From the NCBI GenBank assembly GCA_963715045.1, contig CAVQRC010000038.1, positions 231,983 through 295,982 of the forward strand: DNA of 64,000 bases, written 5' to 3'. The DNA comes from CAVQRC01 sp963715045. GTDB taxonomy: Bacteria; Planctomycetota; Planctomycetia; Pirellulales; Lacipirellulaceae. The notes beneath the pieces were generated by a model. That model was given only the letters and a program-made list of their open reading frames with translations. It was not told where the DNA came from and did not search any database. The number at the start of each line of letters is the position of its first letter. Position 1 is the first letter of the stretch. Made by a program: the position numbers and the translations under genes. This document shows, piece by piece, positions 1 through 9,901 of this stretch.

Positions 1-3000
1 CCCTGCCTGGAAGCTGGCCACTGCGAACACGGGCGCCGCATACAGCTTGACGGACACGTCGTCTTCGCGATCCGCGATCACGCTTTCGACAGCCGCCACG
101 CCCTCGGCATGACGGCCAGTCCTCGCGACCGTTCGTGCCCGGGCCACCAACACGTCGGCCCGCATCGGATCACTCTCCAGGGCGAGTGCCAAATCGTAGC
201 TTTCGATCGCCTCGCTGTACCTCCCCAGGAGTTCCAACGACTGCCCCCGCCCGAAGTCTGCATTTCGCAAAAACGCCGCAGCACTTGGGTGTCGCGTCGA
301 GATCGGCTCGAGCACTTCGCGTGCCCGCTCATAGAACACGATCGACTCGGCCAAGAGATCTCCCTTCCTGGAGGAAGCCGCCGTGGTTGCACGTTGCCGC
401 GCCGAGCATCAACGAAAACTGCAATCCCCCCGGGTGATCTGCCACCAGTTGCTCGAGCCCGGAAATCGCCTCGAGGTAGGCTTCCTCTGCCTGGTCGCGG
501 CGGTTCAGTCGCGTCCAGTGTCCGGCCATCGACGTCAGCGACGCCAGCCTGATCGACTGGTTTTCTGTCGTCGGATTCGCAGCGATCAGTTCGTCGAGAT
601 CCGCGACGACTTGCCTGCCCGTCGCCGCGGCTTCCTCGAACCGCTCCATGTTGGCGTACGCGGTCGCCAGGTTGTACCGCGCTTGGACGGTTGTTCGTTT
701 GTGCACCAGCAACTCCGGCGAAGCGGCGACCAATTGCTCGCCGATCTGGACCGCCGATTCGAGCGGGTCGATCGCCAGGGCATGCTGGTTCCGCGAGAGA
801 TAGACGGCGGCGATTCCGTTGTAAATGAGGGCCAGGTTTTCGCGATATTTCGCCACGTCCGGGTTGTCTCGCACCAATTGCGCCGCGAGCGGTCGCGCTT
901 CGGCATACAGGGCCAATGCCTGATCGTGCTCCTTCAGCAATCGATGCATCCACGCGGCGTGATAGAGACCCATTGTCAGCGATTCACGGTTGAGCAGCGC
1001 ATCTTCCTGATAAAGGGGCCGTAACAGCTCCAACGCTTTTTGAAACTCCGACAGGGCAGGGCGATATGTGTCCGTCAGCAACAGCGACTGCCCGAGTTGC
1101 ATATGGTCCTGGGAAACTGCAATTCGATAGCCGGCATGATGCGGATCCTTGTCGAGCAGCTTGCGGTTGATTTCGCGAGCCTGGTCATAGTACCTCTCGG
1201 CTTTCTCGGGTTGCTCGAGACTCCGCATACGTCGTCCCAGATTAACCAGCGTGCGGGCGATCGCGGCCATTAGATTGCGGTTGGCAGGATCGTCCTCGAG
1301 CAATTGCTGCCGCGACGCAATCGCCTGGCGGAGAAAGTTCTCACCCTCCGCTTGTTGCTGCCGGTCTTCGAAGCTGATCATCAGCAAACCGAGATTGTTG
1401 TGGGCTCGTGCCCGCTCTGCGACGTATTGCTTGTCGTGCGGAAACTCGGTTAGCAAACGATCCCACTCGCTGACTGAGCGGAGATATGCCTGCTGGGCGG
1501 CGGCATCTTTGCCGAGATCGGTCTGGATGTATCCCAGCCAGAACAACGATCGGGCGAGTTCGGCCCGATCCTGCGATGAGTCGCCGATTTCATCAATGAT
1601 CCGTTCAAACTGCTCGGCCGCGTTGGCGAACAGTCGTGCCCGCAGTTGTTGAGTGCCGGGAGCCTCGGCGAGGATGCCCGTGCTCTCGCTGGCCTTGGTC
1701 ATGAAATCGAAGATCGTCTGCCGGGCGAGCTGCAGGCTGACCTCGGTTCGTTGGGTCTCTTGATGTGCCCGTTCCGCTTCTGCCTCGGCCCGCCGCCAGG
1801 CGATCGTGGTCGAGATCGATCCGGCGACGATGGCCAGCAGCACGGCCGCCGTAGCGGCCGCGACCAGCTTGTGCCGCAGCACCAACTTCGAGACTCGATA
1901 GCCGAGCGTGTCGGGTCGGGCCAACACGGGTAGACCGGTCAAGTGCCGCTCGATGTCGGCGGCGAACTGCGATACCGACTCGTAGCGTCGTTGAGGGTCT
2001 TTGTGAAGTGACTTCAGTACGATGTTGTCGACGTCGCCCCGCAGCCGTCGGCTCAGGCGGTGCGGATGTGAGCCGCTGATTTGTCCGCCTGTAGCGACGG
2101 CCGCCTGCGTTGCTTTGGTTTCTGTGCTGGCGACGACCTCGGTGGTGAATTGCTCGCGGACTGCTGTACTTGGCTTTGCCGGCGTACGATTGCAGACGAC
2201 CTCGATCACTTCCCTCGGCGAGCGACTTTCGAACTCGTACGGGCGGTGCCCCGTTAGCAGTTCATACAGCACGATTCCCAGCGAATAGATATCACTTGCC
2301 GTGGTCAGGGGTTCTCCCCGCACCTGTTCGGGGCTCGCATATTCGGGCGTCATGACAGATTCGCCGGGCCGTGTGAGCGACATGGTCGGTTGCTCTGGAC
2401 CAACTTCTGTGAGCTTTGCGATCCCGAAGTCGATCAGTCGCGGTTCGCCGGCCTGAGTAACCAGAATGTTGCTCGGTTTGAGGTCGCGATGCAGCAACGT
2501 GCTTTGATGCGCGAACTGAACCGCGTGACACACCGCCGCGAATAACCCCAAAATGTCTTCGGTCTGGAGCGTCTTTCGACTGCAGTACGAGTCGATCGTC
2601 TCGCCTTCGATGTATTCCATGACGAAGTAAGGCAGGTCGTCGGCCGTCATCCCCGCGTCGCTGACACCGACGATGTGAGGGTGCTTGCCGACGGCTGCCA
2701 GAAACTGTACCTCGTTGCGGAAACGATGCAGAATCGCTTCGGAGTCCATGCCGCGTTTGAGCAGCTTGATCGCGACCTGCTGCACGAACGGCTGGCTGCG
2801 TTCGGCCAGATAGACCTCGCCCATCCCGCCGCGACCGAGGAGCTTTATCAGCGTATAGGGTCCGACCTGTTCCCCGACGCGGCTATCTGTGGTCCGCGAA
2901 TTCGCGGTGGTTTCGCTCACGGCCAGTCGGAGCGGAGAAGCGTGCTCAAGGTACAGTTCTGCCGAGGCGGATGAATCTGCGGCCAGCAGCGCTTCGACCT

Positions 3001-3121
3001 CGCGGCGGATCGCGTGATCGCCACTGCATGCACCGTCGAGAAAAGTCGCCCGAGCCGTACCCTCGACCGCCAGGGCAGCTACGAAGACTTCTTTGACCCG
3101 CTGTGAATCCGACTGTCTCAC
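1..3121 (-). CDS. Membrane Ser/Thr protein kinase with TPR tail (3' end beyond window; one frameshift)
   Basis: Phosphorylates proteins on Ser/Thr; the kinase domain lies in the cytoplasm. Counting from a GTG start at 3121, which has a GGGAG ribosome site 9 nt upstream, the first 60 residues are the leader usual in planctomycete kinases. The kinase domain begins near residue 88 (GRGGMGEV glycine loop, VAIK lysine, HRDLKPSN catalytic loop, DFG). One membrane segment lies near residues 415-440, followed by tandem TPR-like helices. The frame breaks at about 362: an extra G in a GGG run would restore the reading EGDLLAESIVFYERAREVL, and TPR-like sequence then continues to base 1. The kinase assignment is certain; substrate and signal are unknown. 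The next gene upstream is the transporter on the same strand, 200 bp away. Confidence 0.9.
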
Positions 3122-3322
3122 CGTTGCATACTCCCGATTCGCTCCCCAACGTCTCCGATACTCGCCAGCCGCGGTACCCCGCAACTGAACTTGCCATGCG
3201 CTGCCGTTCAGTCGTCTAACGTCATGCCGCCAATACTGTCTACGAAGACCACCCGCGACAGCCCGGATGTCCATTGATCCATGCGTTGGCAGAAGGCCTG
3301 CTCGTCGCCCTCTGCGGGTGGT

Positions 3323-5410
3323 TCAAAGCCCATGAATACGACGGCCGCGGAACTGCGACCACTGGCGGATCGCTTCCTGCGGATCGTCCGCAATCACGGC
3401 GTACGGTGTCGCCCGGATCCGGGAACCTTCGATCAACTCCGATAGATGCCTCAGCACTTCGTCCTTCCCGGCAGCATTCTGGATCACCCGCAGCAGGCGG
3501 ATACGATGGGAACGCCACGCGTCGTTCTTCGTAAGCAGGTGAGCCAGGAGCAACATCAATTCACCGTTCGTGCGGCCCCGCCACCACACGTCCAGGGTTC
3601 CATCAGGCACTTCCCACGGGTCTTCCGGTGGCTCGTCGGCGAAGCGAACGGCGATCAGACTCGTGCCCAACGTGGCGACCGTGCGGAGCATCGCGGCGAA
3701 CGCATCAGCCCGCTGCGGATCCGTCGGCCATCCCAGCAGCACCGTATTGGGCCGCAACGCACCAAGTCCCTGGCACTGCACGAGCGATTCGACTCCGTCC
3801 GACAAGTACGGTGCGACCACCACCGCCGGAAACGCTTCCAACTGCTGTTCGCGAATGAAATGATAGAGGATTCGCTCCTGGCTCACGCGACGCTCGACAC
3901 GGAGTTCGACTTCTCCCTGAATCACCTGGCCCAGGGAGAGGATCCCGTGCCCGCTCGTGAACCAATGCCCGTAAACTGCCAGGTGCGGCCGATCCCAGCC
4001 GACCCCGCTCAAGGCCAGGATGATCGGCCGCCAGTTCTTGGGGTGGTGGAGCTCGTCTTCGAGTTTCAACAAGTTGCGGCGGGTCCGCTCGAAAAGCAAG
4101 CCGCTATGCACATCGCCCCAGCGAGCCTCGATCTCCTGGCGTGTGATGGCCCAATGCAAGATGCCCATCAGCACAATCGAAAGCGTCGCCCATCGCCAGT
4201 CAATCAGGAACATGACGGCCAGGCAGCCAACGGCCCCGGCCAATGAAGTGCTCCAATGAGACCAGCGAAATCGTGGCCGGTAACTGGGGTTCTTGGTGAG
4301 CGCTTCATAGAACGTCGCCAGATTCAACAGGCCGTAGGTGAGCATGAACGCCATCGTGATCACGGGCGCGATCGTGTTCAGGTCGGCCGCGAGAATCGCG
4401 ATCTGCGAGATCAGAAATGTGAACAGCACGGCCCGCCGTGGCTCTCCGGCCTTGCCGCTGCCGGTCGCGAACACTCGCAGCCACTTGAACACGTTGTCCC
4501 GAGCGAAGGCTTGCAGAATTCGCGGCGCTCCCATCATGCTCCCTAGAGCCGACGAGAGCGTGGCGGCGAATACACCTACCGTGATCAGCATTGGCCAGCG
4601 GGCAATGTCGGCGACGACCATGTTGTCCTTCACCAAACTTGCATGCTCACGACAGCCCCCCAACAGCAACGCTTGACTCAGGTAGATGATGCCAGTCACG
4701 GCCACCGCTGCCAGCGTGCCGCGAGGAATCGACTTCGCCGGATCGCGAAGATCGCCCGACATGTTCGCGCCGGCCATGATCCCGGTTACGGCGGGAAAGA
4801 AGAGCGCAAACATCGTAGAAAAACTTTCGCCGGCCGTGTAGTGTGGCGTCATGTTGGCTTGGAAAGTTGCCATGTCGAATGTAGTGAATGCCCCGACGTA
4901 GAGGGAGAGCAATGCCAGGGCCAGTGCGGCGAGAATCACGTACTGGATCCTGATCGTCCAGCCAGCGCCGATAAACACGCAGGCGAAGACCGCTACGTTC
5001 GTTATCGTTGCCAGAGTGGTTGTCGAAAATCCGGTCGGAGCGACCGCCATCAGCGCTTCGGAGAAGCCGATCACGTACATCGCGACGGAGATTGCCTGGG
5101 CGAAAAAAAACACCACCCCGATCGCCCCGCCGAATTCGACGCCGAGGCTGCGGCTGATCAGAAAATAGGCGCCGCCACCTTTAACTCGAGTGTTCGTCGA
5201 GATCGCCGACAGGGACAGGGTCGTCAGGAAAGTGATCGCCTTGGAAGCGGCGACAATGATCACCGCGGAAAAGATTCCCGCCTGTCCGACCACGTAGCCG
5301 AGCCGCAGGAACATGATCACACCCAGAATCGTCAACGTGCAGGGCGTAAACACGCCGGCAAACGTGCCGAATTGGGAGGCGGAGTTCTGATCCGAGTTGG
5401 AATGGTTCAA
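3323..5410 (-). CDS. SLC12-like cation-chloride cotransporter / APC-superfamily permease
   Basis: A 695-residue integral membrane protein. The N-terminal stretch with GVFTPCTLTILGVIMFLRLG, then VGQAG, matches the first transmembrane helix of the cation-chloride cotransporter branch (SLC12) of the APC superfamily, and KGGGAYFLISRSLG resembles its helix-3 signature. About 12 hydrophobic segments occupy residues 20-400. The last 270 residues are soluble and resemble the cytoplasmic C-terminal domain of eukaryotic NKCC/KCC proteins, which bacterial amino acid permeases lack. Family knowledge suggests Na/K/Cl or K/Cl symport; the ion is not decided by the sequence. It is a monocistronic unit, with an AT-rich intergenic region upstream shared with the zinc-ribbon gene. 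Confidence 0.85.
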   Translation of the reverse strand: MNHSNSDQNSASQFGTFAGVFTPCTLTILGVIMFLRLGYVVGQAGIFSAVIIVAASKAITFLTTLSLSAISTNTRVKGGGAYFLISRSLGVEFGGAIGVVFFFAQAISVAMYVIGFSEALMAVAPTGFSTTTLATITNVAVFACVFIGAGWTIRIQYVILAALALALLSLYVGAFTTFDMATFQANMTPHYTAGESFSTMFALFFPAVTGIMAGANMSGDLRDPAKSIPRGTLAAVAVTGIIYLSQALLLGGCREHASLVKDNMVVADIARWPMLITVGVFAATLSSALGSMMGAPRILQAFARDNVFKWLRVFATGSGKAGEPRRAVLFTFLISQIAILAADLNTIAPVITMAFMLTYGLLNLATFYEALTKNPSYRPRFRWSHWSTSLAGAVGCLAVMFLIDWRWATLSIVLMGILHWAITRQEIEARWGDVHSGLLFERTRRNLLKLEDELHHPKNWRPIILALSGVGWDRPHLAVYGHWFTSGHGILSLGQVIQGEVELRVERRVSQERILYHFIREQQLEAFPAVVVAPYLSDGVESLVQCQGLGALRPNTVLLGWPTDPQRADAFAAMLRTVATLGTSLIAVRFADEPPEDPWEVPDGTLDVWWRGRTNGELMLLLAHLLTKNDAWRSHRIRLLRVIQNAAGKDEVLRHLSELIEGSRIRATPYAVIADDPQEAIRQWSQFRGRRIHGL

Positions 5411-5540
5411 AATACGAATCGATTAAAGAGGTCGTAGTCGAATTGCGGGCGTTTTAGCGGGGCGACTGCGAAGCGGACCATTATTCCGCGACCAGCCCTG
5501 AGTCCGGCGTGAGAAGCTATATTATCGCGAGTAATTGGTC

Positions 5541-5546
5541 TATAAT
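5541..5546 (+). promoter_or_regulatory. Candidate -10 element (TATAAT)
   Basis: A perfect TATAAT sits in an AT-rich stretch 57 bp before the zinc-ribbon gene. The -35 position 17 bp upstream (TATATT) is a poor match, so the assignment rests mainly on the -10 hexamer and the location. Confidence 0.35.
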
Positions 5547-5603
5547 TTTGTTGTGAGAATTGTCCACAAGGAATCCGTTTCAGATAAGGTGTAAGGTCAA
5601 TCA

Positions 5604-5924
5604 ATGGCGAAAAAGACGGCAAAAAAGAAGGCACCAGCACGTGCGAAAAAGACTGTCAAACGCGGGGCGCCGACAAAAAGCTGCCCCAAATGCAATAAAA
5701 AGCTGCACGCTGCCAAGGGTGAATGCGACTGTGGTTATAAGTTCCCGACCAAAAAGAAGAAACGTGCGATCAGAGCGGCGCGACCAGTCGTCACGGTCAG
5801 CTCTGCAGATGGCGCGTTGAGCCAGAAGCTCTCAGAAAGCATTAGAATCGTGGAAAAAGCGGGTGGCTTGGATCAGGCCAAACACATGCTGGCCGCGGTG
5901 AAGGAGCTGGAGAAAGTCAAGTAG
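5604..5924 (+). CDS. Small basic zinc-ribbon protein (UPF0547-like)
   Basis: 106 residues. The first 26 are Lys/Ala/Arg-rich (MAKKTAKKKAPARAKK), like histone H1-type tails. Residues 28-50 form a compact zinc ribbon (SCPKCNKKL, then CDCGYKF) with four Cys as CxxC...CxC. This ribbon resembles the UPF0547/C16orf87 domain known mostly from eukaryotes. The C-terminal half is predicted helical. The basic tail plus zinc ribbon suggests nucleic-acid binding, but the role is unknown. Start chosen from ATG with TAAGG upstream. The 3' end overlaps the convergent oxidoreductase gene by about 50 bp. Confidence 0.75.
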   Translation: MAKKTAKKKAPARAKKTVKRGAPTKSCPKCNKKLHAAKGECDCGYKFPTKKKKRAIRAARPVVTVSSADGALSQKLSESIRIVEKAGGLDQAKHMLAAVKELEKVK

Positions 5925-7075
5925 CATTGGCCAGACTCCCGTCTCAACGTGCCTCGCCCGTGCTCGACTTCGACAACCGTCCCGGTTCGGGCCGATTCGA
6001 GGGCCGCAGCGATCGTCGCGGTGATTGCCCGGCTTGCCGGCGCATCCAGGAGCGTCGCCCCATTTGTATCGATCGCCCGAGCGAAGTGATCGGCCAGCAG
6101 GAAGTCGTTGTCAGCCGTCCGCAGTCGGTGGTGTTTGAACTCTTCAGGCGGCTGATCGCGGTAATAGATGCCGACTTCAGGCCGAGGTTCGCTCACTACC
6201 AGGGCCCCTTTCGTACCGAGAACGTGCAGCTTGATCTCGCCAAGGTCAGGGTGACTCGCCGCACCAATCCGCCCGATCGCGAGGCTGCCTAGCAGGCCCG
6301 ATTCGAATTCGAGCGATACGGTCGCCAGGTCCTCGACCTGGTTGTCGACATACAGCTGATGGAAGTGCGCGGTTGTGCGTGCGAAGACGCGGCGTGCCTT
6401 CACACCGCAAAGCATCTCCAGATAGGCCAGCGGATAGCATCCTTCATTGCTGAGTTCACCGATCGGTTCGTTGCCGACTCCTCCGTCGGCGCCTGTCGCG
6501 TGAGCAGCCTTGAGCATCTCGAGCCAGTCAAGCGGTGGGTCTTCGTCCGTTCGTGAACCCTTGGGGGGACCCGCATCCTTCGCAAAGTAGAAATCGACGT
6601 GAATCGCGTAGGGCTCCCCGACTTCGCCTCGGGCGATCGCATCTCGTGCCGCGACCACGGCCGGCACCAGATTGCGATTCCACATCAGGAACTTGACATG
6701 ATTCCGAGCGACTGCGGCGACTACACGGTCACACTCCGAGACCGAGGTTGACATCGGCTTGTCCTGTATGACATGCAATCCCGCATCTGCCGCGCGAACA
6801 CTCAGCTCGCAGTGGCGCTCGGCCTCGGATGACACCACAGCGACCTGGACATCATGCTCGGCGATGGCTCGGGCCACATCCCGTATGTAGGGAATGCCCT
6901 GTTCGTCGGCGAATTTCTGGTTGCGGTCGTGGATCCAATCGGGCTGGTTCGGGTCGTCCGCCACGACCGCCAACTCGAAACGTGGGTGCGTCGCTATACC
7001 TCGGGCCACGTAGTCGTGCTTGACCACGCTCAGCACCAGGACTCGAAACCGACCTGGTTCGTCAGGCAGGCTCAT
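5873..7075 (-). CDS. Gfo/Idh/MocA-family oxidoreductase
   Basis: NAD(P)-dependent oxidoreductase of the glucose-fructose oxidoreductase family. The N-terminal Rossmann region starts at FRVLVLSVV and has the family's DVQVAVVSSEAERHCEL and HVIQDKPMS signatures; Lys in DKP corresponds to the conserved EKP lysine. The C-terminal alpha/beta domain starts near residue 130. The start at 7075 is chosen over a longer frame because GGGGAGGAG lies 5-6 nt before this ATG and it overlaps the preceding gene by 14 bp, as in a coupled operon. The last 20 residues beyond VVEVEHGRG look non-conserved. It is the last gene of the acyl-CoA/oxidoreductase cluster. Substrate unknown, probably a sugar or cyclitol derivative. 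Confidence 0.85.
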   Translation of the reverse strand: MSLPDEPGRFRVLVLSVVKHDYVARGIATHPRFELAVVADDPNQPDWIHDRNQKFADEQGIPYIRDVARAIAEHDVQVAVVSSEAERHCELSVRAADAGLHVIQDKPMSTSVSECDRVVAAVARNHVKFLMWNRNLVPAVVAARDAIARGEVGEPYAIHVDFYFAKDAGPPKGSRTDEDPPLDWLEMLKAAHATGADGGVGNEPIGELSNEGCYPLAYLEMLCGVKARRVFARTTAHFHQLYVDNQVEDLATVSLEFESGLLGSLAIGRIGAASHPDLGEIKLHVLGTKGALVVSEPRPEVGIYYRDQPPEEFKHHRLRTADNDFLLADHFARAIDTNGATLLDAPASRAITATIAAALESARTGTVVEVEHGRGTLRRESGQCYLTFSSSFTAASMCLA

Positions 7076-7973
7076 AGGCTCCTCCCCGCTCGCGATAGGC
7101 TCGCCTGGAACGGAGCGAATGTGCGACCGCCTCGATCGATTGATGAACGGCACGACACGCGTCACTCCCCACCAATGGTTGCGCCGATCCTTGAATCACG
7201 GCGACGAATTCCTGCATCTGCAGCAGCAGGCCCTGGTGCCCAAAATCGCTGATCAGTGCCGCAGGGCGGCCGCCACGATACAGCAGCTGCGTATTGTGAT
7301 GGTCGTCGGAATAGGCTGCTCCCCGCGATCCGATCAGAGAGAGCGAATCGTAGCCGTCACCATCGGGAAGCGTCGTGGAGAAGTCCATGATCGCCATTCC
7401 GCCGGCCGGAAAACCGAAGTGCACCTGGACGTATTCAGGATTTTCGTCCCCAGGCTGTCGGCCTACCGCATAGATCTCTGTCGGCTTCGATGCGAACAGC
7501 GAAATGGCCAGTTCGACGTCCGCAAAGAGCAACTCGGCGAGAGTCCACTGGCTGCCGCTGTGCCATCGGTGTACCCGCAACAGGCCCGGCTCACCCAGTT
7601 TGCCACAGGCGAGTTGGCTCACAATCGCTTGCACTTCCGGACGATACCGCAACGTCTGGCCGACACCGAAGCAGACTCCTGCTGTTTCGCAGGCCTCGAT
7701 CAGGGCCTCGACTTCCGCCAAGTCCTCCGCGACGGGCGAATCGATCAGCACATGTTTGTGCGCTTCCGCAACGCATCTCGCGGCCTGACTGTTGACGCGC
7801 GGATTCTGAATCACCATCGCGTCGCACTCAGTCCCGTATTCCTCCAGGACCGATTGAACCGAATCGGCGAACGCAATGATCCGGCCCCCGCGCAGTCGCG
7901 AAGCCACCTCTTGCCAGACCGATTCTTGAGCGGCACCTCCCGTAACAGCAATGCGAACGGGTCGATCATTCAT
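7062..7973 (-). CDS. Gfo/Idh/MocA-like oxidoreductase, second copy
   Basis: 303 residues: Rossmann N-terminus (RIAVTGGAAQES), a CDAMVIQNPRVNSQ strand-helix unit and HVLIDSPVAEDLAE, which corresponds to the family EKP motif but reads DSP, so the usual catalytic Lys is missing. This suggests a divergent or non-catalytic partner of the downstream oxidoreductase. Its ATG overlaps the TGA of the acyl-CoA dehydrogenase (ATGA at 7970-7973) and its end overlaps the next gene by 14 bp, so it is inside a translationally coupled operon. A paired, heteromeric oxidoreductase is an inference from this arrangement. Confidence 0.8.
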   Translation of the reverse strand: MNDRPVRIAVTGGAAQESVWQEVASRLRGGRIIAFADSVQSVLEEYGTECDAMVIQNPRVNSQAARCVAEAHKHVLIDSPVAEDLAEVEALIEACETAGVCFGVGQTLRYRPEVQAIVSQLACGKLGEPGLLRVHRWHSGSQWTLAELLFADVELAISLFASKPTEIYAVGRQPGDENPEYVQVHFGFPAGGMAIMDFSTTLPDGDGYDSLSLIGSRGAAYSDDHHNTQLLYRGGRPAALISDFGHQGLLLQMQEFVAVIQGSAQPLVGSDACRAVHQSIEAVAHSLRSRRAYRERGGAYEPA

Positions 7974-9770
7974 GCTCGTTCAAAGGGGTAACTTTCCGCC
8001 GCCACGGCAGCCTGGGCAAGACGACGACCGATCTCAACCTTGTTGATACGCGGCCAGTTGGCGATCTTTCGGATCGTCTGCAGTTTCGCGCTCCAGCTTT
8101 CATCGGCAAAATAGCTGTCGACAACGTCCCGCGCAACGCTCTAGTGACCGCGTTGATGTTGCCAGTTGATAACGGGCCACATCCTCGTGGAGAGCCGCCA
8201 GATTGTCATCGGCCTCAATCCGTTTCATGGCACGGAGGTAAGTCGACTCCACGGCGTAGATCTCCATGATCATCTCGGCCAGCCAGGCAAGTGCTTCCTG
8301 TTGGCTGCTGATCTCCTTCATGTCCGACGCGAACTTCTGAGCCAGCAGGCCAGCTACGAACAGGAACATTCGTTTGCCGCCCTGGATCGCCTTGGCCACA
8401 TCGGCAAGCGGCTGCCTGGTCGGCTCCCCGGGTGCTGACGTTTCGTACCCCGCGGTTGGAACCAGTTCGCCGTCCGTGGCCAGCGGCAGCCGGCCCGCCA
8501 TGATCCGCTTGAACAGGTTACCAGCGATGAACAGTCGGTTGATCTCATTCGTCCCTTCGTAGATCCGCGAAATACGCGCATCGCGATACCCCCTTGCAAT
8601 ACTGTATTCCTCGATAAAGCCATAGCCGCCGTGGATCTGCAAAGCTTCGTCAACCACCATGTCCAGGCATTCGCTGTCGTACACTTTGTTGATCGCGCAT
8701 TCCCCCGAAAACTCCTCGAGCGTCGCCAGGTGCTGCGCATACATGGTCTCGGCGTCTCCCGAGGCGGCCTTGATCCCTTCATCGATCCGCCCGGCGGCGC
8801 GGTATCCCATCGACTCGCTCGTATAGCTGGCCGTAATCATTCGGGCGAGCTTCTGTTGAATGAGGGGGAAATCCACCAGTCGGGTGTGAAACTGCTTCCG
8901 CTGAATCCCGTAGTTTACTGCTTCTCTAATGGCATCCTTCATGGCACCCACAGCTGCGATGCCGAGCTTCAGGCGACCCAGATTGAGGATATTCAGCGCA
9001 ATCTTATGCCCTTCTCCGATCTCTCCCACGATGTTCGTTGCGGGCACCTGAACGTTTTCCAGCGTCAGCATGGTCGTACTCGACGACTTGATTCCCATCT
9101 TTCGTTCTTCAGCACCGCACGTAAAGCCGGGGGTATCTTTCTCCACCAGGAACCCGGTGAACTTCTCACCATCGACCTTGGCGAAAATCGTATAGAGATC
9201 TGCGATTCCACCGTTGGAGATGAAGCACTTGCTGCCATTGAGAATGTAGTGTCGCCCGTCGTCCGAGAGCGTGGCGGTGGTGCGGGCGGCAAGAGCGTCC
9301 GATCCTGATCCGGGTTCGGTCAAGCCGTAAGCCCCGATCCATTCACCCGATGCCAGCTTGGGAAGGTACTTCTCCTTCTGTTCCTCCGTTCCAAAGAACA
9401 GAATCGGCTCCGATCCGATGCCAGTCTGGACGCTGTATGCCACGGAGAAACCCCCGCTGCGTCCGGTGCGCTCCGTGACCACGAGTTGGCTGATCAAATC
9501 CAAGCCCAGCCCGCCATAGACTTCCGGGATCTCGATCATGAACAGCCCCGCTTCGCCCGCCTTCTTCAGTTTCTGCGTGAGCAGGTCCCGGTCGAGTTTC
9601 TCAAGGGCTTCGATATCCGCCATGACTTCCTGGTCAATGAACTGGTCGGCCGTCTGGGCGAACCGGCGGTGATCCTCGGTGAGATCCTCGGGCGTAAAAA
9701 CCTGCCGGGGCGCTGTCTCCGAAATCAGAAACGAATAACCCTGCATCAGGCAATGCGTGTCCGCAGTCAT
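7970..9770 (-). CDS. Acyl-CoA dehydrogenase, VLCAD/ACAD9-like (one frameshift)
   Basis: FAD enzyme that introduces the alpha,beta double bond into acyl-CoA in beta-oxidation. Visible motifs: YGLTEPGSGSDA (flavin loop), CFISNGG, VDEALQIHGGYGF and RIYEGTNEINRL, whose Glu is the catalytic base position. A C-terminal extension of about 150 residues places it with the very-long-chain type. The start at 9770 (MTADTH) has AGAGGA 9 nt upstream. The frame breaks near 8148. The continuation DVVDSYFADESW...INKVEIGRRLAQ ends in a TGA overlapping the next ATG, which confirms the true end at 7970. Without the correction the protein would lack about 55 residues. Confidence 0.88.
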
Positions 9771-9901
9771 GGGGATTAGTCCTCTTGCATTACGATCTTC
9801 GGAAATCAACTCAATACGTCAATCTCGAAACTGATTCGCGCTGCTGGTGAGCCTGGCTTCTCAGGAGCGAGGGATCTCTCGTCGAGGTGGACGTGTCACG
9901 T

